The notes beneath the pieces are model-generated. The model saw nothing but the letters and a program-made list of their open reading frames with translations, was not told the DNA's origin and ran no database searches. Of a stretch of 37,265 bases of DNA, positions 8,528 through 16,482 are shown one piece after another. The stretch lies in NCBI GenBank assembly GCA_025929315.1, contig JAICMI010000009.1, forward strand, positions 1 to 37,265, in the 5' to 3' direction. Origin of the DNA: Frankiaceae bacterium. GTDB lineage: Bacteria; Actinomycetota; Actinomycetes; JAFAQI01. Made by a program: the position numbers and the translations under genes. The stretch's first letter is position 1. Each line of letters starts with the position of its first letter.

Positions 8528-8556
8528 ACGACTCCTTGTCGGTGGTCGCTCGGTTG

Positions 8557-10326
8557 TCAGTCCTGGTCGGGTCGGAGCGTGGCAGCGGTCTCGAGCATCA
8601 GTGCGTGTACGAAGGCCTGCGGCAGGTTGCCACGCAGTTGGTGTTGGTTGACGTCGAACTCTTCGCTGAACAGTCCGGGTGGGCCGCACGCGGCGCGATT
8701 GCGTTCGAAGAACCTCATCGCTTGCACCGCATCGCCTTGCTGGTGTTGAGCGAGCGCCATGATGAATCCGCACAGCACGAAAGCGCCTTCGGCTTGCGCG
8801 AGCGGTCCCGGCTGCTGGCGGAATCGGTAGACGAAGTGCTCGTCGGCCAGTTCATCGCGCACGGCCCGCGTCGTGGCAAGTGTGCGCGGGTCGTCAGCCG
8901 GTAACGCACCGCGGATGCTTGGCAGGAGCAGGGCTGCGTCGACGTTCGAGTCGGCCGTCGATCGTTGCCATCGCCCACTTGGATGCACGGCTTGTTGCGC
9001 GGTGGTGGCGAGGATGGTGTCGGCGAGCGCTTCCCAACGTCCGGCTTGGGTGGCGGCTGCTGATGGCGAGATGGAGCGGAGCCCGGCGACGCAGGTGAGC
9101 CGCGAATGGGTCCAGTGCTGGTTGTCGATCTCCCAGATGCCCGCGTCGGGTTCGGTCCAGCGTTGTTCGATCGCGTGGACCGCGCTTTCGACGGCTTTCC
9201 AGTGCTCGGTGTCGAGTCGGTCGTGGCGGGCGGCAGCGGCGAACAGAAGCAGGCTCTCGCCAAGGGCGTCGAGCTGGAACTGCTGGTTCACCCAGTTGCC
9301 GACCTTGTCGGCGCCGCCGGGGTATCCGTCCAGCTGGGCGAGCGGGCGTTCGTCGGGGACGCGGTCGCCGTCGACGGTGTACGCCGGTTTGAGCTGCGGG
9401 CCGTCGGCCAGCAGCCGCCCGGCGATGAAGGACACCGCGTCGTCGAGCAGCGGCAACGGCTCCGTGGCGGCGGCGGCTTGGCCGGCATAGCACTGGTCGC
9501 GGATCCACGCGTACCGGTAGTCGTAGTTGCGGCCGGCTTCCGAACGCTCTGGCAGCGACATGGTGGCGGCGGCCACCATCCCACCGCCGCGGCTGGTGAG
9601 GCCGCGCAACACCGCGTAGGCATGGGTCGCATCGCGGGGCGCGATGGTGTCGGTGAGCTCGGGGGCTGCTTCGTGCCAGGCATACTCCGTCGCCTGCCAG
9701 ACCTGCGCCGGATCGAGCACTTCGTCCGGCAGTGCCTGGTCGGAGATCTCAAGCACGAGGTCGCGGTGCTCACCCGGTCGCAGCTTGAATCCGAGTGTGA
9801 GCGCTCCGTCGCTGCGCCGGGCGCCGTCGGCGCCGGTCCAGCGCAGGTGCAGCCGCCCGGTGCGCGCCGTCCAGATGCCGTGGGATGACCGGACGTCGCG
9901 AAGGGGCTTGGTGCCGAAGCCGTCGGTAGGGGCGAGCACGACTTTGATCGGGCAGGCGCAGTCGATGGCCTTTACTCGGCGCATCAGCACGAGGCGACGT
10001 TCGTCGCCGGGAAAGGCGAGCGCGTCGCGGGACTCGACGATGCCGTCGGTGGTGACCCACCGGCTGCGCCAGATGAGTGAGCGTGGCTCGTAGTAGCCGC
10101 CCCAGACGAAACGGTCGACGTCGGGGGAGACGGCATAGACACCGGCGCCGCCGATCAGCTCGCTGAAGACGGCCTCGCTGTCCCATCGCGGGGAGCACAG
10201 CCAGGCGATGTCGCCGCGCGGTCCGACGAGCGCGCCGCGCTCGCCGTCGGCGAGCAGCGCATACTCGCGGAGCACTTGCGGGGGATAGGCGCGGGTGATG
10301 TCCACGTCAGCTTGCGACCTCGGCAC
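8557..10326 (-). CDS. Glycoside hydrolase family 15 protein (glucoamylase/trehalase-like)
   Basis: The 589-residue protein has an N-terminal beta-sandwich (about 20-230) and a C-terminal (alpha/alpha)6 barrel. GH15 marks are NYDYRYAWIRDQCY at 267-280, QFQLDALGE with likely general acid Glu357, and GLFSEEFD at about 551-558 with likely general base Glu555. Actinobacterial relatives include trehalases and alpha-1,4-glucan hydrolases that release glucose; which substrate this one uses is open. No signal peptide is seen, so it acts on internal sugars such as trehalose or glycogen. ATG 10326 overlaps the aquaporin gene by 20 bp; GTG 10305, one base after the aquaporin stop, is an alternative. Confidence 0.9.
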   Translation of the reverse strand: MPRSQADVDITRAYPPQVLREYALLADGERGALVGPRGDIAWLCSPRWDSEAVFSELIGGAGVYAVSPDVDRFVWGGYYEPRSLIWRSRWVTTDGIVESRDALAFPGDERRLVLMRRVKAIDCACPIKVVLAPTDGFGTKPLRDVRSSHGIWTARTGRLHLRWTGADGARRSDGALTLGFKLRPGEHRDLVLEISDQALPDEVLDPAQVWQATEYAWHEAAPELTDTIAPRDATHAYAVLRGLTSRGGGMVAAATMSLPERSEAGRNYDYRYAWIRDQCYAGQAAAATEPLPLLDDAVSFIAGRLLADGPQLKPAYTVDGDRVPDERPLAQLDGYPGGADKVGNWVNQQFQLDALGESLLLFAAAARHDRLDTEHWKAVESAVHAIEQRWTEPDAGIWEIDNQHWTHSRLTCVAGLRSISPSAAATQAGRWEALADTILATTAQQAVHPSGRWQRSTADSNVDAALLLPSIRGALPADDPRTLATTRAVRDELADEHFVYRFRQQPGPLAQAEGAFVLCGFIMALAQHQQGDAVQAMRFFERNRAACGPPGLFSEEFDVNQHQLRGNLPQAFVHALMLETAATLRPDQD

Positions 10327-11269
10327 TGCGGCCGACGGTTACGCCGTCGCCGGGGTAAGAGGTGTCGTCGGCTGCTGCTCCGGCGCGGGCCTCCCCGCGG
10401 CCAGAGGTCTGGTTGGTGTCGCGATGCGGTTTCGCTGGCAACGTGGTGGCGTGCACCGACGGGTAACTCGGATCGTGGAAGAGCTTCGCGGTCAGCGTCT
10501 GACGTTCCCGGCCGAGGAGTGGGAAGCACACGGCAGCGAGCAGCGCGCCGGCGACTGGTCCGGCGAAGTACGCCCACAGCACCGGATAACCACCGGTGAC
10601 GATGTCGGGGCCGAGGGTGCGTGCGGGGTTCATGCTGGCCCCCGTGTGTGCGGCGCCGGCCCAGATCAGACCGGCGAGGGCACCGGTGACAACCGCGGGG
10701 GTCCATCGGGCGGTGCGGGGTGAGGACACCATCGTGAACACGACGGTGAGCAGCCCGAAGGTGAGGGCAGCTTCGATGCCGACCACCCCCCAGGACGGCA
10801 AGCCGGTCGCCGGTGCGGTGCGCGCACCGTGCACTGCGCCGGCCCACCCCTGCCAGGCCGCGCGGAACGCGAAAGCCGCGGCGAGTGCGCCTACCGTCTG
10901 TGCGGCGGCGTAACCGCACAGGTCGCGCACCGGGGTGTGCTTGCGCAAGAAGAACCCGAGTGTCACGGCGGGGTTGAGGTGGGCGCCGCTGCGCCTTCCG
11001 ATCGGGGACAGCGCCACGGCGGCGGCGAGCACTCCGAAAGCGACGCCGATGAGCACCAGCCGCGACCATCCCGGCAGGGCGCTGGTCGCCGGTGACTGTG
11101 GCGCCTCGAGCAACGCGACGACGCCGAAGCCGACGAACAGCTGGAAAGCGGTGCCGGCGAGCTCGCAGGCCCAGTCGGTGAGGTGCCAGCCGGATGCTTT
11201 GGGTTGCGGTGCCGGAGCGTCGTCCGGGTGGCCCTTCAAATGCCCTTGCGCGTGAACGTGCTGACTCAC
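10307..11269 (-). CDS. Aquaporin (MIP family)
   Basis: About 320 residues with six membrane segments and both NPA boxes: SGAHLNPAVTLG (NPA at 99-101) and TGASMNPARTLG (NPA at 214-216). The first 28 residues are His-rich and hydrophilic and the last 45 are a hydrophilic tail, both longer than in classic aquaporins. The channel should conduct water or small neutral solutes. Start is GTG 11269, which overlaps the TGA of the SDR gene by 4 bases (GTGA); a longer frame to 11359 lies inside the SDR gene. Being coupled to an SDR and a GH15 enzyme suggests a link to osmotic or trehalose metabolism; that is inference. Confidence 0.92.
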   Translation of the reverse strand: MSQHVHAQGHLKGHPDDAPAPQPKASGWHLTDWACELAGTAFQLFVGFGVVALLEAPQSPATSALPGWSRLVLIGVAFGVLAAAVALSPIGRRSGAHLNPAVTLGFFLRKHTPVRDLCGYAAAQTVGALAAAFAFRAAWQGWAGAVHGARTAPATGLPSWGVVGIEAALTFGLLTVVFTMVSSPRTARWTPAVVTGALAGLIWAGAAHTGASMNPARTLGPDIVTGGYPVLWAYFAGPVAGALLAAVCFPLLGRERQTLTAKLFHDPSYPSVHATTLPAKPHRDTNQTSGRGEARAGAAADDTSYPGDGVTVGRSAEVAS

Positions 11270-12273
11270 CGGCGCGACCGCCAGAGCGCGCCGGCCGCCG
11301 CAACGGCCCCGACGAGTCCCATCGCGAGCTGCCGGCGGTGCATCGACGCGGCCGACCACGGATCATGTGGATGCGCCTTGGCGTCGAACATGCCGTGCGC
11401 CCCGCGGTCCTCGTCGTCGTCGCGGGGTTGGTGGACGTTGGAGCCATAGCGCGGCCCGTCGTTCTTGGACAGCTGGCCGGACACACCGGTCTTGCCGAGG
11501 TACCAGTCCAGGAACCACGGTGCTACCCGGTTGCCGAGGACCGTGTAGGCGGTCGAGATGCCGACCCACATGTTTCGCCGCGGATGTACGACGAGGTAGG
11601 CGATCGCGCGGGCAGCGGTTTCCGGCTGGAAGACCGGCGCCACCGGTTGCGGGTGCGCCTCGAAGCCGTTGTCGTTCCAGTTGAACTGTGTCGTGTTGAG
11701 CCCGGGTAGCTGCACCATGCAAACCTTGACCCGGCTGCCTTCGTGCTTCAGCTCGGTGATGACGGACTCAGTTGCGCCCTTCACCGCGTGCTTTGCGCCG
11801 CAGTAGGCCGACTGCAACGGGATGCCTCGGAACGCGAGCGCGGAGCCGACGTTGACGATCACGCCCGAGTCGCGCGGGCGCATCCGCGACAGCGCAACTC
11901 GCATGCCGTTGACCTGTCCGAAGTAGGTCGCCTCGGTGATCTGCCGGTAGGTCTCGGGCTCGGTGTCCCAGAAGAACTTGAGGGCACCGACGAACGCGAC
12001 GTTCACCCACGCGTCGATCGGTCCAAGCTCCACTTCGACTCGTTGCGCGGCCTTTTCGAGTGCCTCGAGGTCCGCAACATCGACTTGCACGGCGAGCCCG
12101 CGCCGACCAGCGTTCTCCACCTCTTTTGCGGCGGCCTCCACACCTGCGCGGCCACGCGCGAGCACGGCCACGTCCCAACCCTGGTTGGCGAGCTCGCGCA
12201 CTGCGGCCCGACCGACTCCACCGCTGCCGCCGGTGACCACAGCCACGCCGCGTCGGTTCTGTTGGTGTTCCAA
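11266..12273 (-). CDS. SDR-family oxidoreductase with C-terminal membrane tail
   Basis: The 335-residue protein has the classical SDR pattern: cofactor-binding TGGSGGVG at 14-21, Ser144 (NVGSALA) and Tyr157/Lys161 (YCGAK). Residues beyond about 250 extend past the usual SDR length, with a hydrophilic DDDEDRGAHG linker and a final hydrophobic stretch LAMGLVGAVAAAGALW ending in Arg residues, which probably tethers it to the membrane. The start is TTG 12273, supported by AGGAGG at 12283-12288 with 9-nt spacing. It leads an operon with aquaporin, GH15 and the 95-aa protein. A palindrome at 12294-12308 sits just upstream of the ribosome-binding site. Substrate unknown. Confidence 0.9.
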   Translation of the reverse strand: MEHQQNRRGVAVVTGGSGGVGRAAVRELANQGWDVAVLARGRAGVEAAAKEVENAGRRGLAVQVDVADLEALEKAAQRVEVELGPIDAWVNVAFVGALKFFWDTEPETYRQITEATYFGQVNGMRVALSRMRPRDSGVIVNVGSALAFRGIPLQSAYCGAKHAVKGATESVITELKHEGSRVKVCMVQLPGLNTTQFNWNDNGFEAHPQPVAPVFQPETAARAIAYLVVHPRRNMWVGISTAYTVLGNRVAPWFLDWYLGKTGVSGQLSKNDGPRYGSNVHQPRDDDEDRGAHGMFDAKAHPHDPWSAASMHRRQLAMGLVGAVAAAGALWRSRR

Positions 12274-12293
12274 TTGAGCTGCCCTCCTGAAAA

Positions 12294-12308
12294 TCTCGCA
12301 CTACGAGA
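12294..12308 (-). promoter_or_regulatory. Palindromic operator upstream of the SDR operon
   Basis: TCTCG-N5-CGAGA is an exact 5-bp inverted repeat. In the coding direction it reads TCTCGTAGTGCGAGA. Close relatives are found at 16006-16020 and 17577-17591, each upstream of another minus-strand gene near the MarR gene. It lies a few bases upstream of the AGGAGG of the SDR gene, a position suited to repression. Confidence 0.6.
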
Positions 12309-12331
12309 CGCATCCCCGGACTGGAGCCTGC

Positions 12332-12715
12332 CTAACCCGAGCGGCCGCTGCTAGCCGCGGTGTCTTCGCTGGCGGCTCTGGACATGACCAGCTGGGCCAG
12401 TCGTGATTGGGGGGTGAATGTCGGTGACATGCCGATCACGGTGCCGGCCGACCACAACAGCGCGCCCGCGAGTGTGTGGAACTCTCCCCGCTGGCCGCCG
12501 TCGCCGACGCAACCCGCGTCACCGGCAGCAACCGACCCAGACGGGCCAGCCGCACTACTGACAGCGCCCTCACCATCGGCACCGCAGTATCAGCAGCTGC
12601 AACACATGCCGGCGCAGGAACGCCGCGCGTGAGGTGCGACGAGCAGCTTCGCTACGAACTCGACGGCGAACACCGCCCAGAGCGCCGTGGTGACGAGGTC
12701 GAGCGTTCGAGCGGC
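12332..12715 (-). pseudogene. Decayed voltage-gated cation channel remnant
   Basis: Pieces of an ion-channel protein appear in the right order but in different frames. Around 12706-12620 there is LDLVTTALWAVFAVEFVAKL, an S2-like segment. A shifted frame gives FLRRHVLQLL. Another shift gives VPMVRALSVVRLARLGRLL with regularly spaced arginines, an S4-like voltage sensor. A further frame gives ALLWSAGTVIGM followed by QSRLAQLVM, like a pore-region end, and stops at TAG 12332-12334. S1 and most of S5 are missing, and at least three frame breaks are needed. It lies between the DUF2254 gene and the SDR operon in a 486-bp gap with no other gene. Confidence 0.6.
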
Positions 12716-12795
12716 AGCAGAGGAGCCCGGCACCAGCAATGTCGAAGCTTTCCTCGTCGGTGCCGTCGTAAGCGGTCGGTCTTGCGCGATGCTGG

Positions 12796-14157
12796 TCACG
12801 AGCGGCGACGGGGGAGATCTCGAACCGCATCTGTGAGCATCGGTGAGCTCGGCAGCTCGTCGATGAGCGGCCATAGCTGGTCGAGGTCATCCATGAGCTG
12901 GTCGCGTCGGTGTCCGGTGGCGCGCTCGACGAGGCGGCGGTAGCTGTCGAGGACACGCGCTGATTCCATGTGCTGGTGTGACTCGTGGGCGACCACGACG
13001 AGGGAGAACATCGCTTCGAACACGCGGTCCAGATCGTTGTCGCGGTAGACGACGGGGAGGATGACGTCGCGCTCGCCGGCTTCGCCGGCCGGGTCGTTGT
13101 CGAGGAACCGGGCAGCGAGGTCGCGCAGGGCATACATCGCTTCGCGGGACACTTCGGGGTTGTGCTTCGACGACGACCCGGACGTCCAAGCGATGTTCGC
13201 CAGCTCGTCGATGCCGGTGGTCGCGTCGTGGTCGAGGTTGCGCTGGCGGCTGATGACGATCGCGGTGAGGACGGCTTGCTCCATCTTCTTGTCCACGACG
13301 TCGTCGTCGGCCGCGACGGTCGCGAGATCGTCGCCGTAGCTGACGTACTGTCCGATGGTCACCGCGAGCCGCACCTCGCCGCCGCGGCCTTCGGCGACGG
13401 CGTCGGCGAGCACCTCCACGTCGATGCCGGTGACGTAGCCGGTGGTTGATGATCGCAATGTCAGGCGCACGGGCGCGTCCGACTGGGCTGAGCGCCGGGT
13501 GCGGTGCACGGTGCGACCTTCGCGTCGGCGGGCGTCGAGGACGCTGTCGTGGATGTGCCTGACGACATTCGTCGGACGCATCTGGTCGATGCTGGTGTAG
13601 ACCAGCGCGAGCAGCAGCAACATCGACACGACTGTCAGGACGGTCGCCAGGAAGGCGCCGATGGTCGGCGGCGTGTTGTCCTGCACGACGGCCATCACGA
13701 CGTAGGCGTAGAGAGCGAGGCCGACGAAGAAGCCGAGGAAGACCTGGTTGGTCCGTCGTCGGACGAACTGGTCGAACACGACTGGCGACAGGCTGGAGGC
13801 GGTCTGCTGAACCGCAAGCAGGAGCACAGAGAACGTGATCGACGTCACGGTGATCAGCCCGGTCGCGATCGCCTGCAGCGTTGTCGTCGACGCGTGCTTA
13901 CCGATGACATGGCTCAGCGCGCGCCGCAGGGCGTCGAGCCCGGAGAGGTGGGCCTGGTCGCCGGCGATCGAGATCGCAGCGAGGACAGCGAACCCGAGCA
14001 TCACGAGCAGTGGCGCGGCGGCGAACTCGCGGAACGCCCGCGCGATCACACCGGAAAGGTGGTGCCGGTGAGGGCTGGACTCATCCGACGGCACAAGGAC
14101 GACCCGTCCGGCTGTGGTGGCCGCCGCCGGCGCATGTTCTGCCGAAGGCGCTCCCAC
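12796..14157 (-). CDS. DUF2254 family membrane protein
   Basis: The 453-residue protein has about four membrane segments in the first half (around 48-70, 95-120, 135-160 and 165-190), with the DUF2254 signatures ITFSVLLLAVQQTASSLSP and RRRTNQVFLGFFVG. The soluble C-terminal half contains YVTGIDVEVLADA and FEAMFSLVVVAHESHQHM. The family's function is unknown; it is common in soil bacteria. The start is GTG 14157, which directly abuts the TAG stop (14158-14160) of the TPP-enzyme gene, so translation is probably coupled. It is likely controlled with that enzyme by the operator near 16006. Confidence 0.88.
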   Translation of the reverse strand: MGAPSAEHAPAAATTAGRVVLVPSDESSPHRHHLSGVIARAFREFAAAPLLVMLGFAVLAAISIAGDQAHLSGLDALRRALSHVIGKHASTTTLQAIATGLITVTSITFSVLLLAVQQTASSLSPVVFDQFVRRRTNQVFLGFFVGLALYAYVVMAVVQDNTPPTIGAFLATVLTVVSMLLLLALVYTSIDQMRPTNVVRHIHDSVLDARRREGRTVHRTRRSAQSDAPVRLTLRSSTTGYVTGIDVEVLADAVAEGRGGEVRLAVTIGQYVSYGDDLATVAADDDVVDKKMEQAVLTAIVISRQRNLDHDATTGIDELANIAWTSGSSSKHNPEVSREAMYALRDLAARFLDNDPAGEAGERDVILPVVYRDNDLDRVFEAMFSLVVVAHESHQHMESARVLDSYRRLVERATGHRRDQLMDDLDQLWPLIDELPSSPMLTDAVRDLPRRRS

Positions 14158-15966
14158 CTACTCCTCCGTTCCCGGCAGCTTCTCCTTCGCGTGCTCGGTG
14201 AACTCGGTGAGCTTGCCCTTGAACCCCTTCTCGGTGATTCCGACGCGGTCCTCGTCCCCGTGGACGAACGCTTTGGTGAGCTTCTTGACCATCGCAGGCT
14301 TGACGTGTGGCGGCAGGCAGGCAATGTCCGGATCGGTGTGGAACTCCAACAGGACCGGACCGTCCGCCGCCAGCGCCCGGTCCCACGCCGGACCGACGTC
14401 GTCGGGCGACGTCACCTTGATGCCGGTGAAGCCGAGGCTCTCCGCGAACTGCGCTGCCGGCATGTAGGGCAGAGTCTGGGTCTCCGGGTTCTTCGGGTCA
14501 CCGGAAAGCACCCGCTGCTCCATCGACACCTGGTTGAGGTCGTTGTTGACGAGCACCGAGAAGATCAGCGTCTTGTTCTGCGCCATCAGCTGTGGCAGGT
14601 AGTGCTTCACCGTCAGCAGCTCGTTCATCCCGAGCATCTGGAAAGCGCCGTCACCGGTGAAGCCGATGACGGGCCGGTCCGGGTGAGCAAACTTCGCCGA
14701 GATCGCGTAGGGCACTCCGGGCACCATCGTCGCAAGCGTGCCGGACAGTGACCCACGCATTCCCTCGCGGATGAAGCACTGACGGGCGTACCAGTTCGTG
14801 CTCGACCCGGAGTCGCTGGTCATGATGACGTTGTCCGGCAGTCGCTTGTTCAGCTCCCAGAACACGCGTTCCGGGTTGATCGGATCGCCGTCCTGCTGCG
14901 CGCGCTCCTCGAGGATGCGCCACCAGATGCGTATCTCTTCCTCGATGTCGTCGCGCCAGGAGCGATCGGTCTTGCGGTGCAGCATCGGCAGCAGCGCGGT
15001 CAACGTGTCCTTGGCGTCCCCGACGAGAGAGACGTCGTTGGGATACCGGACGCCGATGAGCGACCCGTCGATGTCGATCTCGACGCACTTGGCCTGCCCC
15101 GGCTTCGGCAGCCATTCGGCATACGGGAACGAGGTGCCGACCATCAGCAACGTGTCGCAGCCCATCACCATCTTGTTGCTCGGCTCCGTTCCGAGCAGCC
15201 CGATCCCACCGGTAACGAACGGCAAGGTGTCGGGCAGAACGTCCTTGCCGAGCAGCGCCTTGGCAACGCCGCAGCCGAGGAGCTCGGCGGTCTCGATCAC
15301 CTGCGCAGCGGCCTCCCGCGCGCCCTGGCCGATGAGGATCGCCACCTTCTCGCCGGCGTTCAGCACATCCGCGGCCTGCCGCAGCAGCTTGTCGTCCGGA
15401 ATCATGTGTGGCCGGTTCCATCCGACCGAGGTGAACACCGCGCCGTGCTCGCGAGGAGGGTCGGAGTACTTCGCCTCGCCGACGTCTTCGGGGATGATCA
15501 CGATTGCCGGGCGCCGCTCTTCGTATGCACTTTTGATCGCCCGGTCGATGATGCTGCGCGCCGCGGCCGGCTCCATGACGGTAGCCGTGTAACCGCCGAC
15601 GTCCTTGAACAGCACGCTGAGATCGATCTCCTGCTGATAGTGCGCGCCGAGACTCGATCGCTTCTGCTGTCCGACGATTGCCAGCACCGGTTGGTGGTCG
15701 AGCTTCGCGTCGTACAGACCGTTGATCAGGTGTACGGCGCCGGGGCCACTCGTAGCGATGCAGCAGCCGATCTCACCGGTGAACTTCGCGTGTGCACAGG
15801 CCATGAACGCGGCCATCTCCTCGTGCCGCGTCTGGGTGAAGAACGGATCGGGATAGGCGCGATGGAACGCGCCGAGGAAGGCGTTGATCCCGTCACCCGG
15901 ATAGCCATACACACGATGGATGCCCCAGTCGCGCAGTCGCCCCAGGATCCAGTCTGCCGTCTTCAT
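14158..15966 (-). CDS. Thiamine-pyrophosphate enzyme, pyruvate oxidase/dehydrogenase-like
   Basis: The 602-residue protein has the three-domain layout of pyruvate oxidase, PoxB and acetolactate synthase. Visible are the catalytic glutamate in RHEEMAAF (Glu49), the ATSGPGAVHLINGLYDA segment at 71-87, a middle domain with VAILIGQGA, and the TPP/Mg motif from GDG (438-440) to NN (474-475). It most resembles decarboxylating pyruvate oxidases or pyruvate:quinone dehydrogenases rather than biosynthetic AHAS, but the substrate is inferred. ATG 15966 has GGGAGG about 8 nt upstream; the longer open frame to 16224 runs antisense into the MarR gene and is rejected. The neighbouring divergent MarR gene and operator suggest ligand-controlled expression. 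Confidence 0.9.
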   Translation of the reverse strand: MKTADWILGRLRDWGIHRVYGYPGDGINAFLGAFHRAYPDPFFTQTRHEEMAAFMACAHAKFTGEIGCCIATSGPGAVHLINGLYDAKLDHQPVLAIVGQQKRSSLGAHYQQEIDLSVLFKDVGGYTATVMEPAAARSIIDRAIKSAYEERRPAIVIIPEDVGEAKYSDPPREHGAVFTSVGWNRPHMIPDDKLLRQAADVLNAGEKVAILIGQGAREAAAQVIETAELLGCGVAKALLGKDVLPDTLPFVTGGIGLLGTEPSNKMVMGCDTLLMVGTSFPYAEWLPKPGQAKCVEIDIDGSLIGVRYPNDVSLVGDAKDTLTALLPMLHRKTDRSWRDDIEEEIRIWWRILEERAQQDGDPINPERVFWELNKRLPDNVIMTSDSGSSTNWYARQCFIREGMRGSLSGTLATMVPGVPYAISAKFAHPDRPVIGFTGDGAFQMLGMNELLTVKHYLPQLMAQNKTLIFSVLVNNDLNQVSMEQRVLSGDPKNPETQTLPYMPAAQFAESLGFTGIKVTSPDDVGPAWDRALAADGPVLLEFHTDPDIACLPPHVKPAMVKKLTKAFVHGDEDRVGITEKGFKGKLTEFTEHAKEKLPGTEE

Positions 15967-15999
15967 CCGCGGTCCTCCCGCATGAGTACAAGGAACGTA

Positions 16000-16020
16000 G
16001 AGATATCTCGTAACACGACT
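16000..16020 (-). promoter_or_regulatory. Composite operator between the TPP-enzyme and MarR genes
   Basis: The plus strand carries an exact palindrome GAGATATCTC at 16000-16009, overlapping TCTCG-TAACA-CGACT at 16006-16020. The second part matches the operators at 12294 and 17577 in one arm fully and in the other partly. The site lies 34-54 bp upstream of the TPP-enzyme start and 51-71 bp upstream of the MarR start, so it could control both. Confidence 0.55.
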
Positions 16021-16070
16021 TCCGTTCCCGGTGGGCGTGCTCTCAACCGTTGCGTGGGGATACTGGCAGC

Positions 16071-16457
16071 GTGACTGAAGAGCCGGATTACGCCCGGTTA
16101 GCAGAGTTCCGAAAGGCACTCCGCGGGTTCTTGCGATGGAGTGAGCAGGCGGCCAAGAGCGTCGGGTTGACGACGATGCAGCACCAGCTTCTGCTCGCGA
16201 TCCGCGGCCGCGGGGGTGCGCCAACGATCGGGGAGATCGCCGAAGACCTGATGCTGCGCCACCATTCGACGGGTGAGCTCATCCACCGCGCCGAAGCCGC
16301 CGGACTGGTCGCGCGGACACAGGACGCAGGCGACCGCCGGCAGATGCGCGTCACCGCCACCGGGGCGGGAAACCGTCTGCTGCACCGTCTTTCCGAACAG
16401 CACCTGAACGAGATTCAGCGCCTTGCCCCCATGGTGGAAGCACTGGCGTCGGAGTGA
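16071..16457 (+). CDS. MarR-family transcriptional regulator
   Basis: The 128-residue protein has the winged-helix core of MarR regulators: a LTTMQHQLLLAI helix, PTIGEIAEDLML-HHSTGELIHR as the helix-turn-helix, and AGLVARTQDAGDRRQMRV as the wing. Such dimers bind palindromes and release DNA when a ligand or oxidant is sensed. GTG 16071 is chosen because it begins the conserved protein and lies 6 nt after a GATACT -10-like element (16059-16064), which would make a leaderless mRNA; no ribosome-binding site is present. The gene diverges from the TPP-enzyme gene, with related palindromes upstream of three neighbouring units, so it is the prime candidate regulator of all of them. Confidence 0.88.
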   Translation: MTEEPDYARLAEFRKALRGFLRWSEQAAKSVGLTTMQHQLLLAIRGRGGAPTIGEIAEDLMLRHHSTGELIHRAEAAGLVARTQDAGDRRQMRVTATGAGNRLLHRLSEQHLNEIQRLAPMVEALASE

Positions 16458-16482
16458 GGGGGCCGGCGAGCGAACGCCGGTC

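Noticed and set aside
10155-11486. 443-codon minus-strand open frame
   Set aside because: Same strand as but out of frame with aquaporin and SDR genes, which have NPA boxes and SDR motifs; its product is Arg-rich low-complexity sequence.
12360-12632. 90-codon plus-strand open frame
   Set aside because: It is Pro/Ala/Ser low-complexity, lacks a ribosome-binding site and lies antisense to the ion-channel relic.
13504-14751. 415-codon plus-strand open frame
   Set aside because: It lies antisense to the DUF2254 and TPP-enzyme genes, is rich in Arg/Glu/His as GC-rich shadow frames are, and matches no fold I recognise.
14977-16074. 365-codon plus-strand open frame
   Set aside because: Antisense to the TPP-enzyme gene, whose catalytic motifs are clear; its composition is that of a shadow frame.
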